A DNA stretch of 64,000 nucleotides from Alistipes sp. UBA936 (GCA_002293505.1 DBDI01000030.1:73221-137220); one strand, 5' to 3'. Counted from the stretch's first letter, positions 39,521 to 49,519 are shown. The notes: generated from the letters alone by a model not told the origin. Made by a program: numbers and translations.

Positions 39521-40738
39521 TTAACCCTTGATGACTTTGATTTTCTCGATCCGGCGGCCGTCGAGCGACATCACCGTGAGCGACAGGCCGGGCAGCGAAA
39601 CGCTCTCGCCCTTACGCAGGAAGCCGCGCTTGATTTCGAGCATCAGCCCCGCGAGAGTCTCGGCCTCACCGCGGTGCTCGGAGAAGAAATCCTCACTCAA
39701 CTCCAACACCCGCTCCACGTCGACCAAGTGGCTCTTGCCGTCGAATACCCACTCGTTCTCGCCCGTGCGGGTGAAGAGGGCCGAAACCGAGTCGCTCTCG
39801 TCCGAAATCTCACCCACGATCTCCTCCAGAATATCCTCCAACGAAACTAGTCCGCGAGTCGCGCCGTATTCGTCGACAACGATGGCTACGTGGCGCCTAC
39901 CAGCCTGAAACTCAACCAACAGGTCGTCGATCTTCTTATGCTCCGGGGTGAACAACGCGCGGCGTATCAGTCGCTGCCAGTCGAAGTCGGCGGGCTCGGA
40001 GATGTACGGAACGACGTCCTTAATATAAAGTATACCCTTGATGTGGTCGATACTGCCCTCGAAAACAGGAATGCGCGAAAAGCCCGACGAGATGATCACT
40101 TCCTTGACGTGGGCGAAGTCGTCCTCGACGTCCAGCGCCGTCATATCCAACCGCGGACGCATAATCTCACCGACCTCCCGACCGGCAAAACTTACGATAC
40201 CCTCAAGGATCTGTTTCTCCTCGTCGGAGTGAGCTTCGGTGACGTCCAGCGCGTCGGACAGCTGATCCAGAGAGAGGTTCTCGCGGCTCTTACCCTTGAT
40301 GCGCGAACCGGTGGCGACGAGCAACCACGCCGCGGGCCGAAGGATCTTTTTGAGTACCGCGATCACGGGAGCGCAAGTGCGAGAAAGGCGAGTAGCGTTA
40401 TACGTTGCGAAAGTCTTTGGCAAAATCTCACCGAACAACAACAACACGAAGGTCACGATAACCGACGTGAACACAAACTGCCAAATGGTCGACGAAAAGT
40501 GCATCGTACGGGCGATCAGCAGCGACGACAGGATGACTATGGAGATGTTGACCAGATTGTTCGTCACAAGGATCGTCGCCAGAGTGTACTCGCGGTCATC
40601 CAGAAGGGCACGGACACGGTCGTCGGCGGGGGTGTTCTCTAACTCGGGCTCGCGGCGAGAGAACAGAGCTGTCTCCGAACCCGAAGCGAAGGCCGAACAA
40701 AAGATCAAAACAACGATTATGGCTGCAATCCAGATCAC
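39521..40738 (-). CDS. gldE: Gliding motility-associated protein GldE (CNNM/CorC-like)
   Basis: 405 residues. Three or four N-terminal membrane segments of the DUF21/CNNM domain (IIVVLIFCSAFASGSETALFS; LVNISIVILSSLLIA; FVFTSVIVTFVLLLFGEILPKTFA), two CBS motifs (MRPRLDMTALDVEDDF ... GFSRIPVFEGS; VAIVVDEYGATRGLVSLEDILEEIVGEI, in part), and a C-terminal CorC/HlyC transporter-associated domain. GldE is linked to type IX secretion and gliding in Flavobacteria; in non-gliders it is probably an ion-transport or signalling protein. ATGA overlap with the ftsZ stop. Confidence 0.85.
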   Translation of the reverse strand: MIWIAAIIVVLIFCSAFASGSETALFSRREPELENTPADDRVRALLDDREYTLATILVTNNLVNISIVILSSLLIARTMHFSSTIWQFVFTSVIVTFVLLLFGEILPKTFATYNATRLSRTCAPVIAVLKKILRPAAWLLVATGSRIKGKSRENLSLDQLSDALDVTEAHSDEEKQILEGIVSFAGREVGEIMRPRLDMTALDVEDDFAHVKEVIISSGFSRIPVFEGSIDHIKGILYIKDVVPYISEPADFDWQRLIRRALFTPEHKKIDDLLVEFQAGRRHVAIVVDEYGATRGLVSLEDILEEIVGEISDESDSVSALFTRTGENEWVFDGKSHLVDVERVLELSEDFFSEHRGEAETLAGLMLEIKRGFLRKGESVSLPGLSLTVMSLDGRRIEKIKVIKG

Positions 40739-42096
40739 TCGTCAAACAACGAACCTGTTTGAGGTTCGGTCGTGGTGTCGGGTTCGGGCTCGCTTTCGAG
40801 CGATGCCTTGGCCGATGGGCGGGGCCCGTCGCTGGGAGAGGCGAGAGAAGCCTTACGCCGAACCCAAGCGGGGGTATTGACAAGGTGGTCGATATTGGAA
40901 TAACGGTCGGTACCTTTCCACACAACGGTCGAGTCCTGGGGGGGAGTCTGCGGAGGGAGGTCGACAGGAGGGCGGCTGAAGGCGGGCTGTTGGGGCTCGG
41001 CCTCGGTAGGGCTCTCTTCGTCGGTGCGGCTTTCGGCTTCTCGTGCGACGGCTTCGGGCGCGTGCTCCGGTTCTTCTGGGTGCTCGTGCGGTTTTTCGGC
41101 TGGCGGCGGAGGAACGGAAACCACGTCGTCGTCGCCGCCCGGAAAGCCCGTGGCAACTATGGTGAGTTCCAACTCGTCGCCAAGGGTCGATTTCCAAGCC
41201 GTACCCCAGATTAGGTTGGCAGTCCAACCCGTGCGCTCCTGAAGGTAGTTACGAATAGTCCCGGCTTCGCGCTGGGTGACCTCCCTCTCGCCGTATGAGA
41301 TGTTCAGCAGGATGTTCTTTGCCCCCTTGATGTCGCGGTGGTTCAACAACAACGAACCGACCGAAGCCTCGACAGCCTCCAGAGCGCGGTCGGCCCCGGA
41401 AGCCTTGGCCGAACCCATAAAAGCGCGACCCGAACCGCGCATAACGGTGTTCACATCCGCGAAGTCGACGTTGACTGTACCGTGGCCGGTGATGATCTCG
41501 GCGATACCCTTGACCGCGGTTGCGAGCACATCGTCCGCCTTCCAAAAGCCCTCGAAAACGGGCAGGTCGCCGTAAAGCTCGGCAATGGAGTCGTTTGACA
41601 GTACGAGCAACGAGTCGGTGTATTGACGCAACTCCTCGATACCGGCCCGGGCCTGAGAAGTACGAACGGGCCCCTCGTTTGTGTAAGGAGTGGTGACGAT
41701 GGCGACGGTGAGAATATCGAGTTCGCGAGCGGCCTTGGCGATGATGGGGCTTGCGCCGGTACCCGTACCACCGCCCATACCGGCAGTGATGAAGAGCATC
41801 TTGGTGCCCTCGGTGCGGAAAACGTTAATGATATCGTCCACGCTCTCCTTAGCGGCCTGGGAGCCGAGCTCAGGCTGGTTACCGGCCCCGAGGCCCGAGC
41901 CGAGTTGCACTTTTATCGACGCCTGGGAGTGCTCCAACGCCTGGGCGTCGGTGTTGCAGGCCATAAACGTGACGTCGTTGATGCCAAGATCGATCATATG
42001 GTTGAGGGCGTTACCGCCCGCGCCACCGACCCCGGCTACCATTATTATGGAGCGGGAAACCTCATCGAGGTTCAGATTTTTCAGTATGCTGTTCAT
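40735..42096 (-). CDS. ftsZ: Cell division GTPase FtsZ
   Basis: 453 residues. Tubulin signature GMGGGTGTGASPI, N-terminal GVGGAGGNALNHMI, T7 loop FADVNTVMRGSGRAFMGSA. After the GTPase domain (to about 320) comes a Pro/Glu-rich linker, then the conserved C-terminal peptide-like NTPAWVRRK that docks FtsA; unusually about 45 more acidic residues follow, ending TGSLFDE. A 35-bp gap to ftsA is the largest spacing in the dcw cluster. Confidence 0.96.
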   Translation of the reverse strand: MNSILKNLNLDEVSRSIIMVAGVGGAGGNALNHMIDLGINDVTFMACNTDAQALEHSQASIKVQLGSGLGAGNQPELGSQAAKESVDDIINVFRTEGTKMLFITAGMGGGTGTGASPIIAKAARELDILTVAIVTTPYTNEGPVRTSQARAGIEELRQYTDSLLVLSNDSIAELYGDLPVFEGFWKADDVLATAVKGIAEIITGHGTVNVDFADVNTVMRGSGRAFMGSAKASGADRALEAVEASVGSLLLNHRDIKGAKNILLNISYGEREVTQREAGTIRNYLQERTGWTANLIWGTAWKSTLGDELELTIVATGFPGGDDDVVSVPPPPAEKPHEHPEEPEHAPEAVAREAESRTDEESPTEAEPQQPAFSRPPVDLPPQTPPQDSTVVWKGTDRYSNIDHLVNTPAWVRRKASLASPSDGPRPSAKASLESEPEPDTTTEPQTGSLFDE

Positions 42097-42131
42097 CGCG
42101 CTATTTTTTTATTCGCCGCGGCCGTTGCCGC

Positions 42132-43484
42132 TCAGAGATCTTCGTCGCCCTCCAACGCTTCCGACCACAGGCCGTCCAGCCAGTTCTTGAAGCGTCCGGG
42201 CCGCTTTGGTTTTTTGCTCACAGGAGCCTTGTCGTCCTCTTCGGTTTGCGGTTCGGGGGTCGGGCGGTGGCGGTGGTTGTGCGGTTGAGGGGTGGTGTCG
42301 ACGCGGGCAACGGACGATTCGCGCGAAGCCTCCAGAAGCAGCCCGATAACGGTTGCAAGCCCTGGGTCGGCAGCCAACTCGGCGCACTCTTCGGCCACGT
42401 AGACGTCGGGAGAGGCGAGGCGAACAGGAAGCCCGACAACCTCGGCAAACAACTCGTCGATCCCCTTGAGTCTTGAACCGCCGCCGGTGAGAACGACCCC
42501 GGCCTTCAGACCGGAGAGCTCGATGCCCGAGTCGGCGATCTCGCGAGCAACGAACTCGGCGATCTCGCGAAGGCGGTGTTCGATGATGGTGGCGAGGTTA
42601 CGCTGAGAGATGTCTTGTTTCTCGCGAGGCGAGCGCCCGGCGGCAATGGTGATCAGTTTGTCGGCCTTGACCTGGGAGGGAAGCGCCCGACCGAAAGCCA
42701 ACTTGAGCTCCTCGACGTGTTTTTCGAGGATGCCCTGTTGGTGGATATCGCGGTTGATGTCGCCCGCGCCGAAGGGGATGCTGCGGACGTATTTGATCAC
42801 CCCGTCGTGCCACATACAAACGTCGCAAGTACCGGCCCCGAGGTCGACCACAACGGCACCGAGCTCCTTTTCCTCGGGAAGAGTAACCGCGCGGGCCGAA
42901 GCAACGGCGGCGGCGAAAGTGCGGCGAGAACGAACACCGAGAGAGAGAAGGGTTTTCTCCAGACGGTCGATCAGGGTCTGTGATCCGAGCACGAATCCGA
43001 AAGTGGCCGAGAGTTTCTTACCGAACCTGCCGGCTGGGTCTTTCGTGGTGTCGCGGCCGTCGATAACGTAGTGGTGAGGAATGCGGTCGAGAATGCGCAT
43101 ACCCTCCTCGGCCTGGACAGCAGCCATTGCGGAGTGGAGAGCCTCGACGTCGCGGGGAAAGATCTCGTTGTCGACGCTGCCGTTTCCGGTACCACCGGTG
43201 AGGATATACTGCTCGTGGGGCGCGCTTTTGATGTGGCGGCCGGAGGTGGCGGTATAGAGGTCGGAGATGCGCATACCGAGCCGCTGCTCGGCGTCGGAGA
43301 TCAGCTCCTTGATCGTTTCGGAGGCTTGCTGGCGATTGGTGATCTCGCCGCGGGTGACCCCCATCACGGGGCGAGAGGAGACGTCGGTCAGAGTGACACG
43401 ATCGTCCGCCACTGAACCGATGGCCAATGTGACGCTGCCGGAGCCCGCGTCGATTGCCGCTATGAGTTGTCTGTTAGTGGACAC
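42132..43484 (-). CDS. ftsA: Cell division protein FtsA
   Basis: 450 residues. Actin-like fold with phosphate loops IAAIDAGSGSVTLAIG and AVVVDLGAGTCDVCMW, and the C-terminal nucleotide motif VVLTGGGSRLKGIDEL. The C-terminal tail contains a Pro/His/Arg-rich linker then PGRFKNWLDGLWSEAL, an amphipathic helix suited to membrane attachment. It tethers FtsZ to the membrane. The start overlaps ftsQ by 11 bp. Confidence 0.95.
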   Translation of the reverse strand: MSTNRQLIAAIDAGSGSVTLAIGSVADDRVTLTDVSSRPVMGVTRGEITNRQQASETIKELISDAEQRLGMRISDLYTATSGRHIKSAPHEQYILTGGTGNGSVDNEIFPRDVEALHSAMAAVQAEEGMRILDRIPHHYVIDGRDTTKDPAGRFGKKLSATFGFVLGSQTLIDRLEKTLLSLGVRSRRTFAAAVASARAVTLPEEKELGAVVVDLGAGTCDVCMWHDGVIKYVRSIPFGAGDINRDIHQQGILEKHVEELKLAFGRALPSQVKADKLITIAAGRSPREKQDISQRNLATIIEHRLREIAEFVAREIADSGIELSGLKAGVVLTGGGSRLKGIDELFAEVVGLPVRLASPDVYVAEECAELAADPGLATVIGLLLEASRESSVARVDTTPQPHNHRHRPTPEPQTEEDDKAPVSKKPKRPGRFKNWLDGLWSEALEGDEDL

Positions 43485-44547
43485 AAATTATCTGGTTTTT
43501 ATAACGTACGTCAACACGACTGTACTCCACACCGGATACAGCCACGTAGAAAATCCTTAACTTGTCGAGCTTCGCCCCCTCAGTCCCGTCCAGCTCACCG
43601 AACACAACCACGTGGCCACCCAGCCGCGGGGTTATCTCGATCTGCGGAGCCTCCCCGTTCACGCCCCCTCCCACTTTTATGCGAGCCATCTGGACACGCC
43701 AAAATTCGGAGGCCTCCACGGATTTCACAAAATTAGAAAGTTTTGGTAAAAAGGCGTGCGTTTGATAGGAAAATTGTTCTTTTTCTTTCAACAATCGCTT
43801 CGTTTGCGCCAATGAGGCGAGCGCGGCGGTCAGATTTTTCTGTTGTTGTGCTGCCCGGGCGATCTTTTCGGACTTCTCGACCTCGAACGCTTTTTTCCGC
43901 GCTGCGCTCCAGAAACGCTTGGGGCCCGAGTTGCGTGCCGTCAGTTCCGCGGCCCGGGCTGCGCGACGTTGCTCGGTCAGCGAACGGCGCTCCTGCTCCA
44001 GCGCGGTGAAGCGCTCCAGATAGTCGAGGTAGTTGGCGCGCTGGATGTCGGCGTAGCTGCCCGCGGCCGTGGTCGGAAAGGGAAGCTCGACCGAACCGGT
44101 GATCAGTTGCCCGCGTACGTTGTAGTCGCCTCGGTCGGGCAAGATGTAGCCGTCGGTGGTGTACCAGAATCGGTGACCGTCGTCGGTGTGCATCCGGAAG
44201 AGCGGGCGGCGGGGGGTGACGCGGATCGAAGCTATGCCGTTGAGGTTTGTCCAGGCGGAAGCCTCCGCAACCTCGGGCCGCGACTCCAACAGGCGCTCGA
44301 TGGAACCGGTGTCGATCGAGTCGAGCGGCCGGCCGACGATTGGGTAGACGCCTGCGGTGAGAAGCCAGTCGGTGATCTTCTCGCGAGTGACAACGCGGGT
44401 GTCGGCCCGGTCGTCGATGTTGATACGGAGCTCGCCGATGTGCACTGCCGCGCGGCGCTCGCGGGCAAGGAGCGAGCCGAGGATGACGAATGCCACCACG
44501 GCGCACCAGGCAAGGATGGTGAGAGTTATGTCGAGGACGCGTCTCAC
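43474..44547 (-). CDS. ftsQ: Cell division protein FtsQ with a charged helical insert
   Basis: 357 residues. One N-terminal membrane span (ILAWCAVVAFVILGSLL), then a POTRA-like part (VVTREKITDWLLTAGVYPIVG ... VAEASAWTNLNGIASIRVTPRRPLF), then the beta domain with GYILPDRG and a C-terminal strand set (IEITPRLGGHVVVFGELDG; KLDKLRIFYV). Between the YADIQ segment and FLPKLSNFVKSVEASEFW, residues about 172-258 are a highly charged Glu/Arg/Lys/Gln helix, probably a coiled coil, which I do not recognise from other FtsQ proteins. It connects FtsL and downstream divisome proteins. ATGA overlap with murC. Confidence 0.85.
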   Translation of the reverse strand: MRRVLDITLTILAWCAVVAFVILGSLLARERRAAVHIGELRINIDDRADTRVVTREKITDWLLTAGVYPIVGRPLDSIDTGSIERLLESRPEVAEASAWTNLNGIASIRVTPRRPLFRMHTDDGHRFWYTTDGYILPDRGDYNVRGQLITGSVELPFPTTAAGSYADIQRANYLDYLERFTALEQERRSLTEQRRAARAAELTARNSGPKRFWSAARKKAFEVEKSEKIARAAQQQKNLTAALASLAQTKRLLKEKEQFSYQTHAFLPKLSNFVKSVEASEFWRVQMARIKVGGGVNGEAPQIEITPRLGGHVVVFGELDGTEGAKLDKLRIFYVAVSGVEYSRVDVRYKNQIICVH

Positions 44548-45950
44548 TTTTTGGCGGCGGGGGTGGCTTTTGCTTTGGCGGTTATTACTGCGGCGATCTC
44601 GTCGGTGTGGTTTTCGATGTTGCCCGCGCCGAACGAAACCACAACGTCGGTCGGCATCTCGGCGATGGTTTGGGCAACCTGCTCCTTGGGGACGATGCGC
44701 CAGGGGATGGTTGCAAGGCGGCCGATCATCTCGGAGGAGACACCCTCGATGGGGAGCTCGCGGGCGGGGTAGATTGGGGTGAGGATGAGCTCGTCGGCCA
44801 GCGAAAGGGCGGCGGCGAACTCGGAGGCGAAGTCGCGAGTGCGGGTGAAGAGGTGGGGCTGAAAGATGGCGGTGATGCGGCGCCCGGGGAACATTGTGCG
44901 CAACGAGTCGAGCGCCGCGGAGAGTTCCTCGGGGTGGTGGGCGTAGTCGTCCATATAGACTGCTGAGGGAGTGTCGATGTATATCTCGAAGCGGCGCTTG
45001 ACGCCCTGGAAAGTGGCCAGGCCGTGGGCGATCTTGTCGGCGTCGAACGGCGTGTGGCGAATCTTGGCGGCCGCCCAGACGAGGGCAACAGCACCGACGG
45101 CGTTCTCGAGGTTGATGCGACCGGGAATACCGAGCCTGACGTTCGGGATGGCGCCGTCAGGAGTGACGATGGCTCCGTCGCGAAAGTGGAAATCGGCCGA
45201 GGGGTCGTCGAGCGAGTAGGTGTATGTCGCGATTTGCGTGTTGCGTACCCCGGATTGCGCAGCGGCATCCTCAATTTGCGCACGAGAGTTACGGATCAGG
45301 GTGCCGCCGGGTTTGATGCGATTGGCGAATTCGGAAAACGCTTCGCGGACGGCCTCGAAGGTTCCATAAATATCGAGGTGGTCGGCGTCGATAGCGGTAA
45401 TCAAGGCGACGTCGGGGGAGAGGCGCAGGAACGAGCGGTCGAACTCATCGGCCTCGACAGCCAGCAGGTCGCCCTCGCCGAGCACGAGGTTGGAGCCGAA
45501 GTTACGCGAAATACCCCCGAGGAAGGCGTTACCACCTCCGGAAAGGCAACGGTTCAACCAAGCTACGAGCGTAGTGGTGGTGGTCTTACCGTGGGTACCG
45601 GCAACGGCCATAGTGAAGTAACCCTCGGAGAGGTGGCCCAACATCTCGGAACGTTTCTCGACGGAAAAGCCGTGGTCGAAAAACCAGAGAAGTTCGCGGT
45701 GGTCGGACGGAACGGCCGGAGTGAAAACCACAAGGGTCGAAGCAGGGTCGCGAAACGCGGGAGGGATTAGAGACTCGTTATCGGAGTAATGGACAGCGGC
45801 GCCCTCGGCCGAAAGGGCCCGGGTGAGGGCGGTTTCGGTGAGGTCGTAACCGGCAACGCCGAACCCCCGGTGGAGGAAAAACCGAGCAAGGGCGGACATA
45901 CCGATGCCGCCGATGCCGATGAAGTATACCTTATTGAATGACATTTTCAA
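44544..45950 (-). CDS. murC: UDP-N-acetylmuramate--L-alanine ligase MurC
   Basis: 468 residues. UDP-binding N-terminus YFIGIGGIGMSALARFF, ATP loop VAGTHGKTTTTTLVAW, central EADEFDRSFL, and YMDDYAHHPEELSAALDSL, specific for MurC. It adds L-Ala to UDP-MurNAc. A start at 45944 (MSFNKVYF) is also possible; either overlaps the end of murG by 14-20 bp. Confidence 0.96.
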   Translation of the reverse strand: MKMSFNKVYFIGIGGIGMSALARFFLHRGFGVAGYDLTETALTRALSAEGAAVHYSDNESLIPPAFRDPASTLVVFTPAVPSDHRELLWFFDHGFSVEKRSEMLGHLSEGYFTMAVAGTHGKTTTTTLVAWLNRCLSGGGNAFLGGISRNFGSNLVLGEGDLLAVEADEFDRSFLRLSPDVALITAIDADHLDIYGTFEAVREAFSEFANRIKPGGTLIRNSRAQIEDAAAQSGVRNTQIATYTYSLDDPSADFHFRDGAIVTPDGAIPNVRLGIPGRINLENAVGAVALVWAAAKIRHTPFDADKIAHGLATFQGVKRRFEIYIDTPSAVYMDDYAHHPEELSAALDSLRTMFPGRRITAIFQPHLFTRTRDFASEFAAALSLADELILTPIYPARELPIEGVSSEMIGRLATIPWRIVPKEQVAQTIAEMPTDVVVSFGAGNIENHTDEIAAVITAKAKATPAAKK

Positions 45951-47028
45951 TTACTTTTACGATGCGGTCGGCGGAGTCGGGAATACCGAGTGAGCGGATG
46001 TTGGCCGAAAGAGAGGCAAGGCGGTCGGGGTCGTGGAGCAACTGGAGAGCGGTGGGAATAGCGCGGATGACGGCCTCGGAGTCGGGACAAATCTCAGCAG
46101 CATCTCGGGCGACGAGAGCCATAGCGTTCTTAGTCTGGTGATCCTCGGCGACGTTGGGAGAGGGAACGAACAAAGTCGGCTTACCAAGAAGGCAAAGCTC
46201 GGAAACAGTAATAGCACCGGAGCGAGAAACAACGAGGTCGGCAGCCGAGTAAGCCAAGTCCATTCGGTCGATGAACGCGCCGCGCCAAAGGTGGGTCGGG
46301 CTCTTGTCGGCCATAAATGTGTCGATCTCCGATTCGTAGAACTTGCCGGTCTGCCAGATGATGTTGATGGCCTGAGAGGCGAGAAGGTCGTCGATGTGGT
46401 GTTTCATCATATTGTTGAAAGTACGCGAGCCGAGAGAACCACCGACGACCAAAAGAGTGGGCCGGTCAGGGGAGAGGCCGAAGTGGCGCAGAGCCTCGGG
46501 GCGAGGAGGGAGAGAGGCGAAGTTACCGCGAAGAGGGTTACCGGTGAGCACGAGACGGTCGGCGGGAAAGAAGCGATCCATACCCTCGTAAGCAACGCAA
46601 ATCTTACGGGCACGTTTAGCCAACAGTTTGTTTGCGAGGCCCGCGTAGGAGTTCTGTTCCTGGATAACGGTGGAAACGCCCAAAGACTGGGCAGCGCGCA
46701 AAACAGGAGCAGAAGCGTAACCACCGAACCCAACCACGACGTCGGCCCCGAAACCACGAACAACCTGTCGGGCGAGCCGAAGGCTACGAACGATCTTGAA
46801 GGGCAACAAAAGGTTACGGGCGTCGAGCTTACGGTGGAGCCCGTCGGTGGGAAGACCCTTGATGGAGTAACCCAGAGCGGGGATCTTCTCCATCTCCATC
46901 TTACCAAGAGCACCGACGAACAACAACTCGACATCGCTACCGAACCGACGCCGAAGAGCCTCGGCAACTGCAACAGCGGGGTAGATGTGACCACCGGTAC
47001 CACCACCGGACAAAATTATCTTTTTCAT
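45931..47028 (-). CDS. murG: UDP-GlcNAc lipid I N-acetylglucosaminyltransferase MurG
   Basis: 365 residues. GT-B fold with the G loops ILSGGGTGGHIYPAVAVAEAL, GFGGYASAPVLRAAQSLG, TLLVVGGSLGSRTFN and the donor site SRSGAITVSELCLLGKP. Membrane-associated enzyme converting lipid I to lipid II. ATGA overlap with ftsW upstream. Confidence 0.96.
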   Translation of the reverse strand: MKKIILSGGGTGGHIYPAVAVAEALRRRFGSDVELLFVGALGKMEMEKIPALGYSIKGLPTDGLHRKLDARNLLLPFKIVRSLRLARQVVRGFGADVVVGFGGYASAPVLRAAQSLGVSTVIQEQNSYAGLANKLLAKRARKICVAYEGMDRFFPADRLVLTGNPLRGNFASLPPRPEALRHFGLSPDRPTLLVVGGSLGSRTFNNMMKHHIDDLLASQAINIIWQTGKFYESEIDTFMADKSPTHLWRGAFIDRMDLAYSAADLVVSRSGAITVSELCLLGKPTLFVPSPNVAEDHQTKNAMALVARDAAEICPDSEAVIRAIPTALQLLHDPDRLASLSANIRSLGIPDSADRIVKVIENVIQ

Positions 47029-48320
47029 TCCAACAAGGATTCTGCTTTGGGTTTATCGAGAGTCTGCTCACCAACCTGACGGCTGACGCCAAGCATCATA
47101 CCGAGAGCAAGAGACAGGAAAAGTTCCGACGACCCACCCTTGGAAATCAGAGGAAGGGTGAGGCCGGTGGAGGGAAGAAGGCTCGTGGAGACCATCATAT
47201 TAGCCAGAGCCTGGAGAGTGATCAAAAGAGCGAGGCCAAGCACGAGAAGAGATGGGAAAGCGGTACCGCATTTACGGAAGATGAGGATGGCGCGAAAGAA
47301 GATCCAAAGGTAAAGAAGCAAAACCCCGAGACCACCCAACAGAGCCCCGTACTCCTCGATGATGAAGGCGTAAGCGTAGTCGCTCTCAGCAAGAGGAAGG
47401 TTCTCGCGCTGGATACTCTCACCAGCCCCGCGACCAGTCAGCCCGCCGGCAGCGATAGCGATCTTAGCCTGTTCGACCTGGTAAAGTTCGCCGCCGCTCT
47501 CGGAATCGGCAGCCCCACCGGAAGCGAAGCTCTCGACGCGAGAAACCCAAGTGGTCATACGTTTGGGAGGAGAACCGATGGCGTACAAGAAGCCGACAGC
47601 AAGTCCGACGACAACGCCAAGGATGAGCAGAAGGCGAAGAAGCTCCGAAGGACGGACGCGGCCGATGAACAACATAACGAAGCAAGTACCGAAGAGGATA
47701 AGAGCAGTGGAGAGGTTAGTGGGAAAGATAACGGCGCAAGAGACAAGGATAGGACCAAGGATCGGAACGGTAGTCTCGGAGAGGATCCGGGTACCGCGCT
47801 CGGCACGAAAGCGAGAAGGAACGAACGGAGGAATGAGAGCCTGAGAAGCGATCGTCTTCTGGCGCCGGGCAAGTTCCCGAGCAACAACCATTACGGTAGC
47901 AACCTTAAGAAAGTCGGAAGGCTGGAAGGTGAACCCGGCAACGGGAATACGGATCCAACGAGGAGCGTCGGGAGCGTCGGGATTAGCCTCGCCGATGAAG
48001 AAAACCATAAGGGTGAAAACAAGAGCGACGGCGTAAGCAGCCCAAACGATACGACCGTAGAACTGGTAGTTGATCTTATGGACGAGGTAGATCACAGCGA
48101 GGCCCATAACGACGATCAGGAACTGGCGGACAAGAACTCCAATGTGGTCGCCCTCACCGCCGGTGTTGTAAGTCGAAGCCCCGGTGGAAGAGTAAACAAC
48201 AAGAAGAGAAACCACAGCAAGGATCACAGCGATGATCCAAAGAGCGAGGTCGCCACCGGGACGAAGCGAGCTTGCGTGAGGCGGTTTCGGCCGGGAGGCT
48301 ATTTTTTTCGTTGAATCCAT
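47025..48320 (-). CDS. ftsW: Lipid II glycosyltransferase FtsW
   Basis: 431 residues with a Pro-rich cytoplasmic head and ten membrane segments of the SEDS family. Motifs: VVYSSTG after the first span, GFTFQPSDFLKVATVMVVARELA (SEDS catalytic-side loop), GGLTGRGAGESIQRENLPLAESDYAYAFIIEEYG (in part), and LPSTGLTLPLISKGGSS. It polymerises septal glycan with FtsI. The start overlaps murD by 22 bp. Confidence 0.95.
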   Translation of the reverse strand: MDSTKKIASRPKPPHASSLRPGGDLALWIIAVILAVVSLLVVYSSTGASTYNTGGEGDHIGVLVRQFLIVVMGLAVIYLVHKINYQFYGRIVWAAYAVALVFTLMVFFIGEANPDAPDAPRWIRIPVAGFTFQPSDFLKVATVMVVARELARRQKTIASQALIPPFVPSRFRAERGTRILSETTVPILGPILVSCAVIFPTNLSTALILFGTCFVMLFIGRVRPSELLRLLLILGVVVGLAVGFLYAIGSPPKRMTTWVSRVESFASGGAADSESGGELYQVEQAKIAIAAGGLTGRGAGESIQRENLPLAESDYAYAFIIEEYGALLGGLGVLLLYLWIFFRAILIFRKCGTAFPSLLVLGLALLITLQALANMMVSTSLLPSTGLTLPLISKGGSSELFLSLALGMMLGVSRQVGEQTLDKPKAESLLE

Positions 48321-49519
48321 TTCGTGAACTGGTTACCGCGGTCCTCGTAATTCTTAAACAAGTCGAAGCTGGCGCAAGCCGGAGAGAGCAAAACAACGTC
48401 GCCGGAAGAAGCTGCCTTGGAGGCGGCAGTGAGAGCGGCGTCGAGAGAAGAAGTGGAGATGACCTGGGGGATGAGGCCGGAGAAAGCCTTAAGGAGTTTG
48501 GAGTTGTCGGTGCCCATACAGACCAGAGTTTTGATCTTCGGGGCGAAGGGAGCAAGGGCCGAGTAGTCGTTACCCTTGTCGGTACCACCGGCGATCCAAA
48601 CAACGGGGCGGGTCATCTGTGAAAGGGCAAAGTGGACAGAGTCGACGTTAGTAGCCTTCGAGTCGTTGATCCACTCGACGCCGTCGACCGTCGCAACCGA
48701 TTGGATACGGTGGGGGATGCCTTTGAAGTTGGCAAGGGTGAGGGCGATGCTTTCGGGGGGCACGCCGGCGGCGGAGGCGGCGAGAGAAGCGGCGGCAGCG
48801 TTGTCCGGCCCGGAGAACGAAAGCTTATGGGAAGGGATGTTTGTGCGCGCCAGCATCTCGACGGTCTTGGGATCGTCGGACCGGAAGATGAAAGTGTCGC
48901 AGGGGCGCTGGTTACGGGCGATGGACATCTTGGAGGAGGCGTAGCGGTCGAAAGAACCACCGTAACGGTCGAGATGGTCGGGAGTGATGTTGAGCAAAAC
49001 GGCGATGTCGGCGCGAAAATCGCGGCAACCATCCAACTGGAAGCTACTCAATTCGAGAACGTACCAATCTTTTTGGGAGGTGGCGACCTGAAGAGCGAAG
49101 CTATCACCGATATTACCGGCCAGCCCGACGCTGAATCCGGCGTCGCGCAACATCTCGAAGGCAAGGGTGGTGGTGGTGGTTTTACCGTTGGAACCGGTGA
49201 TGGCGATTATGCGAGAGGAGGTGAAGCGCGAGGCGAACTCGATCTCGGAAATTATGGGGATGCCGCGGGCGGAGAGAGTCTGGATGATGGGAGCGGTGTC
49301 GGGAATACCGGGAGATTTGATCACTTCGTCGGCTTGCAAAATGCGAGCAGTGGAGTGGCCGCCATACTCGAAAGGAATGGAGTGAGCCTTCAGGAGCGCC
49401 TGGGTCTTGGAGTCGAGAGTACCGGAGTCGGACAAAAAGACATCGAACCCCTGCTGCCGAGCAAGGACAGCAGAACCGAAACCGGAGATACCCCCGCCGA
49501 GGATGACGATCTTGTTCAT
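48299..49519 (-). CDS. murD: UDP-N-acetylmuramoylalanine--D-glutamate ligase MurD
   Basis: 406 residues. IVILGGGISGFGSAVLA (UDP site), IIAITGSNGKTTTTTLAFEML (ATP loop), ELSSFQLDG (MurD-specific), NITPDHLDRYG and NDSKATNVDSV. Adds D-Glu. It is slightly shorter than the Escherichia enzyme, normal for Bacteroidota. ATGA overlap with mraY. Confidence 0.96.
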   Translation of the reverse strand: MNKIVILGGGISGFGSAVLARQQGFDVFLSDSGTLDSKTQALLKAHSIPFEYGGHSTARILQADEVIKSPGIPDTAPIIQTLSARGIPIISEIEFASRFTSSRIIAITGSNGKTTTTTLAFEMLRDAGFSVGLAGNIGDSFALQVATSQKDWYVLELSSFQLDGCRDFRADIAVLLNITPDHLDRYGGSFDRYASSKMSIARNQRPCDTFIFRSDDPKTVEMLARTNIPSHKLSFSGPDNAAAASLAASAAGVPPESIALTLANFKGIPHRIQSVATVDGVEWINDSKATNVDSVHFALSQMTRPVVWIAGGTDKGNDYSALAPFAPKIKTLVCMGTDNSKLLKAFSGLIPQVISTSSLDAALTAASKAASSGDVVLLSPACASFDLFKNYEDRGNQFTKWIQRKK

